DNA of 64,000 bases from Halomonas elongata (GTDB lineage: Bacteria; Pseudomonadota; Gammaproteobacteria; Pseudomonadales; Halomonadaceae), in the NCBI RefSeq assembly GCF_029081005.1, contig NZ_JAJQTQ010000014.1, positions 54,021 through 118,020 of the forward strand. The letters are read 5' to 3'. Within the stretch, counting starts at the first letter, position 1. The number at the start of each line of letters is the position of its first letter. The notes under the pieces are model-generated. The model was not told where the DNA came from and made no database searches. It worked only from the letters and a program-made list of their open reading frames with translations. Of the stretch, positions 39,376 to 58,759 are shown piece after piece. Both the position numbers and the translations under genes were made by a program.

Positions 39376-39567
39376 TCAGACACCTGCCTTCTCGTTGAGC
39401 ACAGTCTTCACACGGGCAATATCCCGACGAACCTGCTTGAGCAGATGAGTCTGGCTCAGCTGGCCGGTGGCCTTCTGCATGCGCAGGTTGAACTGCTCAC
39501 GGAGGAGTTCGAAGAGCTGCTCCTGGAGCTGTTCTGCTGACTTCTCGCGAATTTCCTGGGCTTTCAT
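39376..39567 (-). CDS. rpmC: 50S ribosomal protein L29
   Basis: A 63-residue two-helix protein at the exit tunnel ([20 protein letters not shown]). Its ATG shares one base with the rplP stop (TGATG), so the start at 39567 is favoured over the GTG one codon earlier. Confidence 0.96.
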   Translation of the reverse strand: MKAQEIREKSAEQLQEQLFELLREQFNLRMQKATGQLSQTHLLKQVRRDIARVKTVLNEKAGV

Positions 39568-39980
39568 CACATCACCGTCCGTTTCACAAAGGTGGTGGAG
39601 ACCGGGAACTTCTGTGCGGCCAGGCCAAATGCCTCGCGAGCCAGCTCCTCGGATACGCCTTCGATCTCGTACAGGACACGGCCGGGCTGAATCTGTGCGA
39701 CCCAGTACTCGACAGAGCCCTTGCCCTTACCCATGCGGACTTCCAACGGCTTCTTGGAAATCGGCTTGTCGGGGAAGACCCGGATCCAGATCTTGCCGCC
39801 ACGCTTGACGTGACGCGTGATCGCACGACGACCAGCCTCGATCTGACGGGCGGTGACACGGCCGCGACCAGTGGCCTTGAGGCCATACTCGCCGAAGCTT
39901 ACCTTGTTGCCGCGATGCGCGAGGCCGCGATTACGGCCCTTCTGCACCTTGCGGAACTTGAGACGCTTGGGTTGTAACAT
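39567..39980 (-). CDS. rplP: 50S ribosomal protein L16
   Basis: A 137-residue L16, [20 protein letters not shown]. The loop that reaches the peptidyl transferase centre ([20 protein letters not shown]) carries Arg at the hydroxylated position region. It is coupled to rpmC by overlap. Confidence 0.98.
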   Translation of the reverse strand: MLQPKRLKFRKVQKGRNRGLAHRGNKVSFGEYGLKATGRGRVTARQIEAGRRAITRHVKRGGKIWIRVFPDKPISKKPLEVRMGKGKGSVEYWVAQIQPGRVLYEIEGVSEELAREAFGLAAQKFPVSTTFVKRTVM

Positions 39981-39995
39981 CGATTCGCTCTCCCC

Positions 39996-40694
39996 TTACC
40001 TGGAACCTTTCTTCTTGGAGGGCGCGCCTTGCGACTGCTTGGCCTTGGCGCGGACCTCCTCGATGCCCCCGAGGATTTCACCCTTGAAGATCCAGACCTT
40101 GACACCAATGATGCCGTAGGTGGTCTTGGCTTCGTAGGTGGCGAAGTCGATGTCCGCACGCAGGGTATGCAGCGGGACACGACCCTCGCGGTACCACTCG
40201 GTACGGGCGATTTCCGCGCCGCCGAGACGACCGGAGAGCTGCACCTTGATACCGCCGGCGCCCAGGCGCATGGCGTTCTGGACGGACCGCTTCATCGCCC
40301 GGCGGAACATCACACGACGCTCGAGCTGGCCGGCGATGTTCTGCGCGACGAGCTTGGCATCGAGTTCCGGCTTACGGACTTCCTCGATATTGACGTGCAC
40401 GGGCACGCCCATCATCTGAGCAAGGTCACGACGAAGCTTGTCGACATCCTCGCCCTTCTTGCCGATCACGATACCCGGACGCGCGGTATGGATAGTGATG
40501 CGGGCGTTGTTGGCCGGACGCTCGATGATGATGTTGCTCACCGAGGCATTCTTCAGCCGTTCCTCGAGGAAGCGACGCACTTCGAGGTCGTTGTTCAGCT
40601 TGTCGGCATAGGCGCCGCGCTCGGCATACCAGACCGAGGTATGGTCCTTGACGATACCCAGGCGAATGCCTGTCGGATTGACTTTCTGACCCAT
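39996..40694 (-). CDS. rpsC: 30S ribosomal protein S3
   Basis: A 232-residue S3 with a KH domain ([20 protein letters not shown]) and the C-terminal domain near the mRNA entry pore. The tail is Lys-rich ([13 protein letters not shown]). It lies 15 bp upstream of rplP and 11 bp after rplV. Confidence 0.98.
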   Translation of the reverse strand: MGQKVNPTGIRLGIVKDHTSVWYAERGAYADKLNNDLEVRRFLEERLKNASVSNIIIERPANNARITIHTARPGIVIGKKGEDVDKLRRDLAQMMGVPVHVNIEEVRKPELDAKLVAQNIAGQLERRVMFRRAMKRSVQNAMRLGAGGIKVQLSGRLGGAEIARTEWYREGRVPLHTLRADIDFATYEAKTTYGIIGVKVWIFKGEILGGIEEVRAKAKQSQGAPSKKKGSR

Positions 40695-40705
40695 CTGGTC
40701 GACTC

Positions 40706-41038
40706 CTACTTCTCGGCTACCTTGACGGTGATGTGGCAGGTGCGCTTCAGGATACGGTCCGCACGGCCCTTGGCCCGCGGCCGGATGCGCTTGAGCGTCA
40801 TGCCCTCATCGACGCAGATGGTCGAGACACGCAGCTCGTCGATATCCATGCCGTTGTTTTCTTCCGCATTCGCGATGGCGGACTGCAGCACCTTCTTGAC
40901 CAGCTTTGAGGCCTTCTTCGGGGAGAAGGTCAGCAGGTCGAGCGCCTCGGCGACCGGCTTATCGCGCACCTGGTCAGCCACCAAACGGGCCTTCTGGGCG
41001 GATAAACGAGCGCCACGCAGCTTTGCTGTGACTTCCAT
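40706..41038 (-). CDS. rplV: 50S ribosomal protein L22
   Basis: A 110-residue tunnel protein. The beta-hairpin that lines the exit tunnel reads [20 protein letters not shown], wild type for macrolide response. It lies between rpsS and rpsC. Confidence 0.98.
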   Translation of the reverse strand: MEVTAKLRGARLSAQKARLVADQVRDKPVAEALDLLTFSPKKASKLVKKVLQSAIANAEENNGMDIDELRVSTICVDEGMTLKRIRPRAKGRADRILKRTCHITVKVAEK

Positions 41039-41056
41039 CTCTAATCCTCTCTCGGC

Positions 41057-41332
41057 TTACCGTTTGGCTTTCTTGTCCGCCGCATGACCGCGATAGGTGC
41101 GGGTGGCAGCGAATTCGCCCAGCTTGTGGCCAACCATTTCCTCGGAGACATGCACCGGGACGTGTTGGCGACCGTTATGGACTGCAATGGTGAGCCCGAC
41201 CATGTTGGGCAGGATCATCGAACGACGCGACCAGGTCTTGATCGGTTTGCGGTCGTTCTTTTCCACTGCAACCTCAACCTTCTTCAACAGGTGAAGGTCA
41301 ATAAAAGGACCTTTCTTCAGTGAACGTGGCAC
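41057..41332 (-). CDS. rpsS: 30S ribosomal protein S19
   Basis: A 91-residue head protein, [20 protein letters not shown], ending in the basic HAADKKAKR. It lies 33 bp after rplB and 18 bp before rplV. Confidence 0.98.
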   Translation of the reverse strand: MPRSLKKGPFIDLHLLKKVEVAVEKNDRKPIKTWSRRSMILPNMVGLTIAVHNGRQHVPVHVSEEMVGHKLGEFAATRTYRGHAADKKAKR

Positions 41333-41365
41333 AGCCGTTACCTCTTGATGTCTTGGCGTTGGATC

Positions 41366-42196
41366 TTATTTCCGGGCCTTGCGGCGGCGGACGATCAGCT
41401 TGTCGGTGCGCTTGTTCTTGCGGGTCTTGTGGCCCTTGGTGGGGATACCCCACGGAGACACCGGATGACGACCACCGCTGGAGCGGCCTTCACCACCACC
41501 ATGGGGGTGGTCCACCGGGTTCATGGCCACACCGCGAACAGACGGGCGCACACCTCTCCAGCGTTTCGCACCGGCCTTGCCAAGCTGACGCAGGCTGTGC
41601 TCGGTGTTGCTCACTTCACCCAGGGTCGCACGGCATTCCGCCAGCACCTTGCGCATCTCGCCGGAGCGCAGACGCAAGGTGGCGTAGTTGCCTTCGCGGG
41701 CGACCAGCTGCGCACTGGTACCGGCACTGCGCGCGATCTGAGCACCCTTGCCGGGCTTGAGCTCGATGCAATGCACGGTGGAACCCAGCGGGATGTTGCG
41801 CAGCGGCAGGGCGTTGCCCTTCTTGATCGGCGCGTTCACGCCGGACTCGAGACGATCACCGGCACTCACGCCACGCGGGGCGATGATGTAGCGACGCTCG
41901 CCGTCCAGGTACTTCAGCAGCGCGATATGGGCGCTGCGATTCGGGTCATGCTCCAGACGCTCGACGATGGCCGGAACGCCATCCTTGGTGCGCTTGAAGT
42001 CGATGATCCGATAATGCTGACGGTGACCACCGCCCACGTGGCGGGTAGTGATGCGACCGTTGTTGTTACGCCCACCGGACTTGGACTGTTTCTCGAGCAG
42101 CGGCGCGTAGGCGCGGCCCTTGTACAGTTCCTCGCCGACGATCTTGACGACGTGGCGACGACCGGCGGATGTGGGTTTAGTCTTGACGATTGCCAT
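41366..42196 (-). CDS. rplB: 50S ribosomal protein L2
   Basis: A 276-residue L2 needed for subunit joining and peptidyl transfer. The conserved histidine region [20 protein letters not shown] is intact, and the RNA-binding core ([17 protein letters not shown] GDRLESG) is typical. Confidence 0.98.
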   Translation of the reverse strand: MAIVKTKPTSAGRRHVVKIVGEELYKGRAYAPLLEKQSKSGGRNNNGRITTRHVGGGHRQHYRIIDFKRTKDGVPAIVERLEHDPNRSAHIALLKYLDGERRYIIAPRGVSAGDRLESGVNAPIKKGNALPLRNIPLGSTVHCIELKPGKGAQIARSAGTSAQLVAREGNYATLRLRSGEMRKVLAECRATLGEVSNTEHSLRQLGKAGAKRWRGVRPSVRGVAMNPVDHPHGGGEGRSSGGRHPVSPWGIPTKGHKTRKNKRTDKLIVRRRKARK

Positions 42197-42213
42197 GATC
42201 CGTACTCCTGCCC

Positions 42214-42510
42214 TTATTCGGCGCCAGAGAAGTCTTCAAGCGTTTCGCCGGCGGCCAGTGTCACGTACGCCTTGCGATAACCCTTGCGCTGACCGAGACC
42301 GTTCGCGCTGCGCTTGGTCTTGCCCTTGATGTTCAGCACCTGAACACGGTCAACCTTCTTGCCGAACAGTTCCTGCACGGCGACCTTGATCTCGGGCTTG
42401 GTCGCGTCGTCCGCCACCTTGAACACGTACTGGTTGCGCTCGGCGGCCATGGCGGCCTTCTCGGTCACGTGCGGACCCAGCAGCACCTTGAATACACGTT
42501 CCTGGTTCAT
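42214..42510 (-). CDS. rplW: 50S ribosomal protein L23
   Basis: A 98-residue protein at the tunnel exit that docks trigger factor and [23 protein letters not shown] and the loop [20 protein letters not shown] are normal. Its ATG overlaps the rplD stop by four bases. Confidence 0.98.
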   Translation of the reverse strand: MNQERVFKVLLGPHVTEKAAMAAERNQYVFKVADDATKPEIKVAVQELFGKKVDRVQVLNIKGKTKRSANGLGQRKGYRKAYVTLAAGETLEDFSGAE

Positions 42511-43115
42511 GCCAGCTTCTCCTCGAATTTGCGCAGAGCGGAGACGGTGGCCAGCACCTTGTCGAAGGCGACCAGGCTCACCGGGTCGGCGGCGGCGACA
42601 TCCACCACATCCACGTTGGGGATGTTGCGGGCGGCGAGGTAGAGGTTCTCGTCAACCTCTTCGGTAACGATCAGCACCTTCTCCAGACCCAGCTCACCGA
42701 GCTTGGCGACCAGCTGCTTGGTCTTGGGGCTCTCGACGCCAAAGGCATCGACGGCCACCAGGCGTTCCTGACGAACCAGCTCGGACAGGATCGAACGCAT
42801 GGCCGCACGATACATCTTGCGGTTGACCTTCTGGGCGTGGTCCTGCGGGCGAGCCGCGAACGTCACGCCACCGGCACGCCAGATCGGCGAACGGATGGTC
42901 CCGGCGCGGGCACGACCGGTGCCCTTCTGACGCCACGGCTTCTTGCCGCCGCCACGCACGTCGGAACGGTTCTTCTGGGCGCGAGTGCCCTGGCGACCAC
43001 CAGCCAGATAGGCGGTGACGACCTGATGCACGAGCGCTTCGTTGAATTCTTTGGCGAAGGTGGCGTCGGACACTTCGACGGTGCCGGCACCGGCGCCTGC
43101 AAGATTCAGATTCAT
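42507..43115 (-). CDS. rplD: 50S ribosomal protein L4
   Basis: A 202-residue L4. The tunnel loop [20 protein letters not shown] is intact. In E. coli L4 binds domain I of 23S rRNA and also represses its own S10 operon. Here the transcript of rplC, immediately upstream, starts with a 23S domain I look-alike (43783-43837), which makes L4 the obvious candidate ligand. It is coupled to rplW by ATGA. Confidence 0.98.
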   Translation of the reverse strand: MNLNLAGAGAGTVEVSDATFAKEFNEALVHQVVTAYLAGGRQGTRAQKNRSDVRGGGKKPWRQKGTGRARAGTIRSPIWRAGGVTFAARPQDHAQKVNRKMYRAAMRSILSELVRQERLVAVDAFGVESPKTKQLVAKLGELGLEKVLIVTEEVDENLYLAARNIPNVDVVDVAAADPVSLVAFDKVLATVSALRKFEEKLA

Positions 43116-43128
43116 CGGTTAACTCCCC

Positions 43129-43767
43129 TCAGCCTGCTTTGACGGTGCTGCGCACGATGACATCGCTGCCGGTGGCACCGGGTACGGCACCCTTGATCAG
43201 CAGCAGGTTGCGCTCGGCATCGACACGGACGACTTCCAGGGTCTGAACGGTGCAGCGGGCGTTACCCATCTGACCGGCCATCTTCTTGCCCTTGAATACG
43301 CGACCCGGGGTCTGGCACATGCCGATGGAACCCGGTGCACGGTGGGCCAGGGAGTTACCGTGGCTGTTGTCCTGGGTACGGAAATTCCAGCGCTTCACGG
43401 CGCCTTGATAACCCTTACCCTTGGAGGTACCGGTCACGTCGACGCGTTGACCAGCTTCGAAGAGGGATACGGTGAGCTCGCCGCCCACTTCCGGAGCCTC
43501 GGCGCCTTCGTCCAGGCGGAACTCCATCAGCGAACGACCGGCCTCGACACCTGCCTTGGCGAATTCCCCAGCCTGGGCTTTCGACAGATGCTTGGCCTTG
43601 CGGGAGCCGGTTGTCACCTGAACCGCAGCGTAGCCGTCGGAGTCGACGGACTTCACACGCGTCACGCGGTTGGGCTCAACCTCGATAACGGTCACGGGCA
43701 CGGAGGCACCGTCCTCGGTAAAGACGCGGGTCATCCCGGCCTTTTTACCGACCAAACCGATAGTCAT
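43129..43767 (-). CDS. rplC: 50S ribosomal protein L3
   Basis: A 212-residue L3 that begins large-subunit assembly. The loop reaching the peptidyl transferase centre ([20 protein letters not shown]) is complete; the Gln at the methylated position is in GMCQTPG. AAAGGAG lies 7 bases before the ATG, directly after the 23S-like leader element. It is separated from rpsJ by an unusually long 156-bp spacer. Confidence 0.98.
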   Translation of the reverse strand: MTIGLVGKKAGMTRVFTEDGASVPVTVIEVEPNRVTRVKSVDSDGYAAVQVTTGSRKAKHLSKAQAGEFAKAGVEAGRSLMEFRLDEGAEAPEVGGELTVSLFEAGQRVDVTGTSKGKGYQGAVKRWNFRTQDNSHGNSLAHRAPGSIGMCQTPGRVFKGKKMAGQMGNARCTVQTLEVVRVDAERNLLLIKGAVPGATGSDVIVRSTVKAG

Positions 43768-43782
43768 GCTTAGTCTCCTTTA

Positions 43783-43837
43783 GTGTACGGGGCTATCACC
43801 CGCTATGGCTGCCCTTTCCAGAGCATTCCACTAGCAC
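43783..43837 (-). promoter_or_regulatory. 23S rRNA domain I mimic in rplC leader, candidate L4 operator
   Basis: On the minus strand the 55 nt run from GTGCTAGTGGAATGC through CTCTGGAAAGG to GGGTGATAGCCCCGTACAC. Compared with E. coli 23S rRNA helices 18-20 (about nt 290-350) recalled from memory, the alignment has no gaps and about 44 of 55 identities. Three stem pairs change together (GCG/CGC there, TGC/GCA here). Similarity continues more weakly upstream to about 43873 (CCAGCAGCC). It ends three bases before AAAGGAG of rplC. Confidence 0.78.
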
Positions 43838-43923
43838 GTTGTGTGACGCCATCCCGGCGTGGCGGCTGCTGGACCTCGATGATTCGCGTGAGGAACGCTG
43901 GGCCGCGAGTGTCTAGTGTGGTA

Positions 43924-44235
43924 TCAGTCGAGCTTGATCTGCACGTCCACGCCGGCGGCGAGGTCGAGCTTCATCAGGGCATCAACGGTTTTCTCGGTCG
44001 GCTCGACGATATCGAGCACGCGCTTGTGCGTACGAATTTCGTACTGGTCACGAGCATCCTTGTTCACGTGCGGAGAGATCAGCACGGTATAGCGCTCGCG
44101 ATTGGTCGGCAGAGGGATCGGACCCCGGACCTGGGCGCCGGTACGCTTGGCGGTATCCACGATCTCCGCAGCGGACTGGTCGATCAGGCGATGGTCGAAA
44201 GCCTTCAACCGAATGCGAATCTTCTGGTTCTGCAT
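43924..44235 (-). CDS. rpsJ: 30S ribosomal protein S10
   Basis: A 103-residue S10/Nus[21 protein letters not shown], which also joins the NusB-NusG antitermination complex. The ATG at 44235 gives the family N-terminus; the longer frame adds 17 unrelated residues. It is first in the S10 operon, with a promoter 65 bp upstream and hence a short leader. Confidence 0.97.
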   Translation of the reverse strand: MQNQKIRIRLKAFDHRLIDQSAAEIVDTAKRTGAQVRGPIPLPTNRERYTVLISPHVNKDARDQYEIRTHKRVLDIVEPTEKTVDALMKLDLAAGVDVQIKLD

Positions 44236-44299
44236 TTGCCCTAAACTCCAATGGATCTTGACGGCGCGAGCCGTCAACCCACGCATTCAAAGGATGCGC

Positions 44300-44328
44300 A
44301 TTATAGGCGCACCAAAAACGAGAGTCAA
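44300..44328 (-). promoter_or_regulatory. S10 operon promoter
   Basis: TTGACT (44328-44323), a 17-bp spacer and a perfect TATAAT (44305-44300) on the minus strand. Transcription should begin near 44293, leaving a leader of only about 58 nt before rpsJ. Confidence 0.82.
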
Positions 44329-44351
44329 ACCCCCATTACGGTGCGCAGAAA

Positions 44352-44373
44352 GGGGGCTCCTTGCGGAGCCCCC
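44352..44373 (-). terminator. Rho-independent terminator after tuf
   Basis: GGGGGCTCC and GGAGCCCCC form a perfect nine-pair stem with a four-base loop, followed on the minus strand by TTTCTG. It closes the str operon 26 bp after tuf and upstream of the S10 promoter. Confidence 0.88.
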
Positions 44374-44398
44374 TTCGATCAGTCGAGTCGCGTACTGC

Positions 44399-45592
<1,194 letters not shown>

Positions 45593-45621
45593 TGCTATGA
45601 CCTCTTTACGTTAGCTAACGG

Positions 45622-47742
45622 TTAACCGTTCTGATTGATGACGGCTTCAACGACGCTGGACGGCGCCTCTTCGTAATCCGCAAACTCCATGGTGTAGCTT
45701 GCGCGGCCCTGGCTTTGAGAACGCAGGTCGGTTGCGTAACCGAACATCTCAGCCAGCGGAACGGTGGCGCGGATGACCTTCCCGGCGGGCGTGTCATCCA
45801 TCCCCTGAACCAGGCCTCGACGGCGGTTCAGGTCACCCATGACATCCCCCATGAACTCCTCGGGTGTCACGACTTCGACCTTCATCACCGGCTCGAGCAA
45901 CACGGCCTTGGCCTTGGGTGCGCCTTCCTTGATCGCCATGGAAGAGGCGACCTTGAACGCGGTCTCGTTCGAGTCCACGTCATGGTAGGAACCGTCGAAC
46001 AGCGTAACCTTGACGTCAATCATCGGGTAGCCCGCGATGACACCGTTCTGGAGCTGCTCATAGGCTCCCTTCTCGACAGCGGGCACGTATTCCTTCGGAA
46101 CCACGCCGCCGACGATTTCAGAAGCGAACTTGAAGTGCATGTCTTCGTCGTCGCCCTTGTCCTCGGCCGTCAACGGCTCGATGCGCAGATGCACGTGACC
46201 GTACTGACCGCGGCCACCGGACTGACGAACGAACTTGCCTTCCTGCTCGACGCTCTTGCGAATGGTCTCGCGGTACGCCACTTGCGGCTTGCCGATATTG
46301 GCGTCGACCTTGAACTCGCGACGCAGGCGGTCGACGATGATGTCCAGGTGCAGCTCGCCCATGCCGGAGATGATGGTCTGGCCCGTCTCTTCGTCGGTCT
46401 TGACCTGGAAGGACGGATCCTCCTGAGCCAGCTTGCCCAGCGCCGTCCCCATCTTCTCCTGGTCCGGCTTGGACTTCGGCTCGACGGCCACGGAAATCAC
46501 CGGATCCGGGAATTCCATGCGCTCCAGCACGATCTTGTCGTTCAGGTCGCACAGGGTATCGCCGGTGGTGACATCCTTGAGCCCGATGCAGGCGGCGATA
46601 TCACCGGCCAGCACTTCCTTGATCTCCTCACGGGAGTTGGAGTGCATCTGCACGATACGGCCGACACGCTCCTTCTTCTCCTTGACGGAGTTGTAGACGC
46701 TGTCGCCCGACTTCAGCACGCCGGAGTAGACGCGAATGAAGGTCAGGGTGCCGACAAAGGGGTCGGTGGCAATCTTGAAGGCCAGAGCGGCGAAGGGCGC
46801 ATTGTCGTCGGCCTCACGGGTCGCAACGGTGCCGTCCTTGTCGTCCAGCTCACCTTCGATGGCCTTGACCTCGGTGGGAGATGGCATGTACTCGATCACG
46901 CCATCCAGCACCGCCTGCACGCCCTTGTTCTTGAACGCGGAGCCACAGGTGACCAGCACGATCTCGTTGTCGAGAGTACGACGACGCAGGCCTGCCTTGA
47001 TGTCTTCCACGGGCAGATCGCCTTCCTCGAGGTACTTCTCCATCAACTCTTCGGAGGCCTCGGCGGCGGACTCGACCATCTGCTCGCGATACTTCTGAGC
47101 GGTCTCCTCCAGGTCGGCAGGAATATCGACCAGCTCGTAGTTCATCCCGAAGTTGCCTTCATCCCACTGGATGGCCTTCATGCGGATGAGGTCGATGACA
47201 CCCTTGAACTCGTCCTCGGCGCCCCAGTTGAGCTGGATCGGCACGACATTGGCGCCCAGCTTGCTCTTGAGCTGATCGAGCACCATGAAGTAATCGGCAC
47301 CGGCACGGTCCATCTTGTTGACGAACACCATGCGCGGCACTTCGTACTTGTTGGCCTGGCGCCAGACGGTCTCGGTCTGAGGCTGCACGCCGGAGCTGCC
47401 GCACAACACCACGACCGCGCCGTCGAGCACGCGCAGGGAACGCTCCACCTCGATGGTGAAATCGACGTGTCCCGGGGTATCGATGATATTGACGCGGTGC
47501 TCATCGAACTGCTTGTCCATGCCCTGCCAGAAGCAGGTCGTCGCCGCGGAGGTGATGGTGATACCACGCTCCTGCTCCTGCTGCATCCAGTCCATGGTGG
47601 CGGCGCCGTCATGGACCTCGCCGACCTTGTGAGAAAGGCCGGTATAGAACAGGATACGCTCGGTAGTAGTCGTCTTACCGGCGTCGACGTGGGCTACGAT
47701 ACCGATATTGCGGTAACGCTTGAGCGGAGTCTTGCGAGCCAC
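45622..47742 (-). CDS. fusA: Elongation factor G
   Basis: A 706-residue translocase. The GTPase domain has [21 protein letters not shown] and NKMDR; domains II-V follow, ending near [20 protein letters not shown]. The length matches E. coli EF-G (704). It lies 30 bp after rpsG and 29 bp before tuf. Confidence 0.98.
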   Translation of the reverse strand: MARKTPLKRYRNIGIVAHVDAGKTTTTERILFYTGLSHKVGEVHDGAATMDWMQQEQERGITITSAATTCFWQGMDKQFDEHRVNIIDTPGHVDFTIEVERSLRVLDGAVVVLCGSSGVQPQTETVWRQANKYEVPRMVFVNKMDRAGADYFMVLDQLKSKLGANVVPIQLNWGAEDEFKGVIDLIRMKAIQWDEGNFGMNYELVDIPADLEETAQKYREQMVESAAEASEELMEKYLEEGDLPVEDIKAGLRRRTLDNEIVLVTCGSAFKNKGVQAVLDGVIEYMPSPTEVKAIEGELDDKDGTVATREADDNAPFAALAFKIATDPFVGTLTFIRVYSGVLKSGDSVYNSVKEKKERVGRIVQMHSNSREEIKEVLAGDIAACIGLKDVTTGDTLCDLNDKIVLERMEFPDPVISVAVEPKSKPDQEKMGTALGKLAQEDPSFQVKTDEETGQTIISGMGELHLDIIVDRLRREFKVDANIGKPQVAYRETIRKSVEQEGKFVRQSGGRGQYGHVHLRIEPLTAEDKGDDEDMHFKFASEIVGGVVPKEYVPAVEKGAYEQLQNGVIAGYPMIDVKVTLFDGSYHDVDSNETAFKVASSMAIKEGAPKAKAVLLEPVMKVEVVTPEEFMGDVMGDLNRRRGLVQGMDDTPAGKVIRATVPLAEMFGYATDLRSQSQGRASYTMEFADYEEAPSSVVEAVINQNG

Positions 47743-47772
47743 GATGTAACTCCCGTTGGTTGGCGATGCGGT

Positions 47773-48243
47773 TTAGAAGCGGTAGTGAGAGAAGGCCTTG
47801 TTGGCCTCCGCCATGCGATGCACGTCTTCACGCTTCTTGACGGCCGAACCCTTGCCTTCGGCGGCATCCAGCATCTCGCCAGCCAGACGCTGCACCATGG
47901 TCTTCTCGCCACGACGGCGAGCGGCATCCACCATCCAGCGCATGGCCAGCGCCTGACGGCGGGACGGGCGCACTTCGACCGGCACCTGATAGGTCGCCCC
48001 ACCGACACGGCGAGACTTGACCTCGACCATGGGCTGGATGGTTTCCAGCGCCTTGTCGAAGATCTCCAGCGGCTCTTCCTTGCTACGCTCGGCAACCCTG
48101 TCCAGCGCACCATAGACGATACGCTCAGCTACGGACTTCTTGCCGCTGATCATCAGGTGGTTCATGAACTTCGCCAGGCGCTCGCTTCCGAACTTCGGAT
48201 CCGGCAGGATCTCGCGCTTGGCCGCAACTCTTCTTCTAGGCAT
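47773..48243 (-). CDS. rpsG: 30S ribosomal protein S7
   Basis: A 156-residue S7, [20 protein letters not shown], which nucleates assembly of the 16S 3' major domain and contacts E-site tRNA. In E. coli it represses the str operon at the rpsL-rpsG spacer. The spacer here is 125 bp. Confidence 0.98.
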   Translation of the reverse strand: MPRRRVAAKREILPDPKFGSERLAKFMNHLMISGKKSVAERIVYGALDRVAERSKEEPLEIFDKALETIQPMVEVKSRRVGGATYQVPVEVRPSRRQALAMRWMVDAARRRGEKTMVQRLAGEMLDAAEGKGSAVKKREDVHRMAEANKAFSHYRF

Positions 48244-48368
48244 GATAAGCCCTCATTGAAGGGTCCTTCAGGTAAACCCGAGACAGCTCGATGGCGCTCG
48301 ACCTTACTCTTATCAGACCGTGACTATGAAACTCTCGGTGGCCGTAGCCGCTGCGTCGAACGCCTCGA
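48244..48368 (-). promoter_or_regulatory. rpsL-rpsG spacer, candidate S7 regulatory site
   Basis: A 125-bp spacer between two co-transcribed genes is long for this otherwise compact operon. The same place holds the S7 operator in E. coli. The hairpin GAAGGACCCTTC lies close to the rpsG start. I could not recognise a clear 16S-like motif, so the call rests mainly on position. Confidence 0.35.
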
Positions 48369-48743
48369 TCAGGCCTTCGGACGCTTGGTGCCGTACTTGG
48401 AACGGCCCTGCTTACGATTCTGAACGCCGGAGGTATCCAGAGCACCGCGTACCGTGTGGTAACGGACACCCGGAAGGTCCTTGACCCGGCCGCCACGAAT
48501 CAGGACCACGGAGTGCTCCTGGAGGTTGTGGCCTTCACCACCGATGTAGGAAGCCACTTCATAGCCGTTGGTCAGGCGCACACGGCAGACCTTACGCAGG
48601 GCCGAGTTCGGCTTCTTCGGTGTCGTGGTATAGACGCGGGTGCAGACGCCGCGCTTCTGCGGGCAAGCCTGCAGCGCCGGCACGTCGCTCTTGGCGGCCT
48701 GGCGCTTGCGCGGCTTGCGCACGAGCTGATTGATCGTTGCCAT
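48369..48743 (-). CDS. rpsL: 30S ribosomal protein S12
   Basis: A 124-residue decoding-centre protein, first gene of the str operon. [13 protein letters not shown] and [13 protein letters not shown] carry the lysines that are wild type for streptomycin sensitivity. The Asp of the methylthiolation site (KDLPG) is present. Confidence 0.98.
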   Translation of the reverse strand: MATINQLVRKPRKRQAAKSDVPALQACPQKRGVCTRVYTTTPKKPNSALRKVCRVRLTNGYEVASYIGGEGHNLQEHSVVLIRGGRVKDLPGVRYHTVRGALDTSGVQNRKQGRSKYGTKRPKA

Positions 48744-48852
48744 TTATTGCTCCAAATGGGTTGCCTTGGCGGAAGCGAGTAGCCGTTCGCTTCCTGTCTT
48801 GCGCACTTTACCAATGGTGCGAGCGCACCCGCCCCACTGTTAAAGGCTGCGC

Positions 48853-48882
48853 ATTCTAATGGCTGAAACGGCCACCCGTCAA
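48853..48882 (-). promoter_or_regulatory. str operon promoter
   Basis: TTGACG (48882-48877) and TAGAAT (48858-48853) are 18 bp apart on the minus strand, about 110 bp before rpsL. The -35 is immediately downstream of the rpoC hairpin, so the rpoBC terminator stem and the promoter are packed together. Confidence 0.65.
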
Positions 48883-48883
48883 G

Positions 48884-48910
48884 CGTGGCGCCCGTCACAC
48901 GGGCGCCACG
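48884..48910 (-). terminator. Hairpin after rpoC
   Basis: CGTGGCGCCCGT and ACGGGCGCCACG make a perfect 12-bp stem with a three-base loop, 12 bp after the rpoC stop. Outer arms CGGCCACC (48869-48876) and GGTGGCCG (48913-48920) extend it. There is no T-run, so termination efficiency is uncertain. Confidence 0.65.
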
Positions 48911-48922
48911 CCGGTGGCCGCA

Positions 48923-53140
<4,218 letters not shown>

Positions 53141-53226
53141 GGGTCGGCTCCGTTGCGGAGTTGTCATGGGCGGGGGCGCGCACGCCCCCGCGGACCGTCA
53201 TACTGCGAAGCGCCGTTACGGCAGCC

Positions 53227-57306
<4,080 letters not shown>

Positions 57307-57464
57307 CTGTATTCCCCAGCTTGTTCACCATGGGTGACCGATGCGTGTCGGCGCCACCCGACGGGGTCGGCTCCGTCAGGCGCTGACGGCGAGCCCCCGG
57401 AAGAGGCTCGCCATCGGAATTCGGCCAACCGGCACTCCTAAGGAGCACCGGCTAGCGACAACAG

Positions 57465-57498
57465 AAAAAGGCCGGCAGCGGGTGTACCGCCACCAGCC
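57465..57498 (-). terminator. rplL-rpoB attenuator
   Basis: On the minus strand a 12-pair stem (GGCTGGTGGCGG with CCGCTGCCGGCC, including G-U pairs) is followed by TTTTTCTG. It lies 41 bp after rplL. A second hairpin (57430-57453) follows, like the RNase III site between these genes in E. coli. It would let ribosomal proteins be made in excess over polymerase. Confidence 0.75.
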
Positions 57499-57538
57499 GT
57501 ACAAGCTTACGCCGCGCGTGAAGCCGTAGGCCCAAGGG

Positions 57539-57910
57539 TTACTTGAGCTCCACGGAAGCGCCGGCTTCTTCCAGCTTGGTCTTGGCTTCTTCGGCATCTT
57601 CCTTGGACATGCCTTCCTTCAGGGTCGCCGGCACGCCGTCGACGGCGCCCTTGGCTTCCTTCAGGCCAAGGCCGGTGATCTCGCGGACGGCCTTGATGAC
57701 GTTGACCTTCTTCTCGCCGGCGCCAGTCAGCACCAGGTCGAACTCGGTCTGCTCTTCCTCGGCGGCGGCTTCGCCACCACCCGGGCCGGCCACGACAGCG
57801 GCTGCGGCGGACACGCCGAACTTCTCTTCCATCGCTTCGATCAGCTCGGCGACTTCCATCACGGACATGTCGGCGACGGCGTTGATGATGTCTTCTTGGG
57901 TCAGTGCCAT
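57539..57910 (-). CDS. rplL: 50S ribosomal protein L7/L12
   Basis: A 123-residue stalk protein. The N-terminal dimerisation part, the Ala/Gly-rich hinge ([20 protein letters not shown]) and the C-terminal factor-binding domain ([20 protein letters not shown]) are present. ATG at 57910 follows TAGGAACGTG. Confidence 0.98.
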   Translation of the reverse strand: MALTQEDIINAVADMSVMEVAELIEAMEEKFGVSAAAAVVAGPGGGEAAAEEEQTEFDLVLTGAGEKKVNVIKAVREITGLGLKEAKGAVDGVPATLKEGMSKEDAEEAKTKLEEAGASVELK

Positions 57911-57999
57911 TTTCACGTTCCTAACTTTGCGGGAGTCTCGATGGTTCGACGACTCGGTGATTCAATGTTCGATTCGCATGACGCGCCCGAGCTCCTGGC

Positions 58000-58503
58000 T
58001 CAGGCGGCCTCTTCCTGCTTCTGGTCACGCAGCGCGGCAAGGGTACGAACCAGCTTGCCGGCGGACGCTTCCTTCATGACGGACATCAGCTTGGCGATGG
58101 CCTCGTCATGGGTCGGCAGGGTTGCCAGGCGATCGAGGTCGCTTGCCGGGATGAACTCGCCTTCGTAGGCCAGCGCCTTGACTTCGAAGTTCTTCTCTGC
58201 CTTGCCGAACTCCTTGAACAAACGAGCGGCGGCGCCCGGATGATCGGTGGAGAAGGCCAGCAGGGTCGGACCCACGAAGCTTTCATTCAGGCACTCCCAC
58301 TGAGTGCCCTCCAGGGCGCGGCGTGCCAGGGTGTTGCGCACAACACGGATCTGCACGCCATTCTCGCGAGCCTGCTTGCGCAGGTCGGTCATCTTGCCGA
58401 CCGAGACACCACGAGAATCGGCAACAACGACGGAGAGAGCATCCTTGGCCGCTTCACTGACCTCGGCAACAATCGCTTTCTTGCCTTCGAGTGCTAGTGG
58501 CAC
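58000..58503 (-). CDS. rplJ: 50S ribosomal protein L10
   Basis: A 167-residue stalk base protein. It starts with GTG at 58503, eight bases after AAGGAG, which gives the family N-terminus [20 protein letters not shown]. The C-terminal helix ([17 protein letters not shown]) binds L7/L12 dimers. The L10-L12 complex is expected to repress its own leader. Confidence 0.97.
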   Translation of the reverse strand: MPLALEGKKAIVAEVSEAAKDALSVVVADSRGVSVGKMTDLRKQARENGVQIRVVRNTLARRALEGTQWECLNESFVGPTLLAFSTDHPGAAARLFKEFGKAEKNFEVKALAYEGEFIPASDLDRLATLPTHDEAIAKLMSVMKEASAGKLVRTLAALRDQKQEEAA

Positions 58504-58759
58504 AGTGATCACTCCTTCGTGCCGGAACCTCACAAGAGCGTTCCGGTGGTTACCATCTCCCCCGCCGCAAGCGGCGAGGGTCCTGGGTGATGGTGCTCAC
58601 CAGCTGACTGGCGGCCACACCATCTGCGCAGGCCTCACTGAGGATGATTAAGCCGCCTCGCGTAAGGCGGCACCTGCGGTCTTTGACGGTGCCCCGCCGG
58701 CTCCTGTCGAAACAGCACACGGGGACCGCAAAGTTTCTTGCCTCTTACTGTTCCGCGAT
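58504..58759 (-). promoter_or_regulatory. rplJ leader, L10 autoregulation region
   Basis: A 256-bp untranslated spacer between rplA and rplJ, the place and length of the L10 leader in gammaproteobacteria. It is rich in hairpins, including GCCGCCT/AGGCGGC (58652-58671) followed on the minus strand by TTAATC, which could act as an attenuator. Conserved-looking blocks near GATGGTG and CCTGGGTGATGG lie closer to rplJ. Confidence 0.65.

Noticed and set aside
45715..48423. Very long open frames on the plus strand, for example 902 codons opposite fusA and 917 codons opposite rpoC
   Set aside because: They are antisense to highly conserved genes in GC-rich DNA, where stop-free complementary frames are expected; they lack ribosome sites and family similarity.
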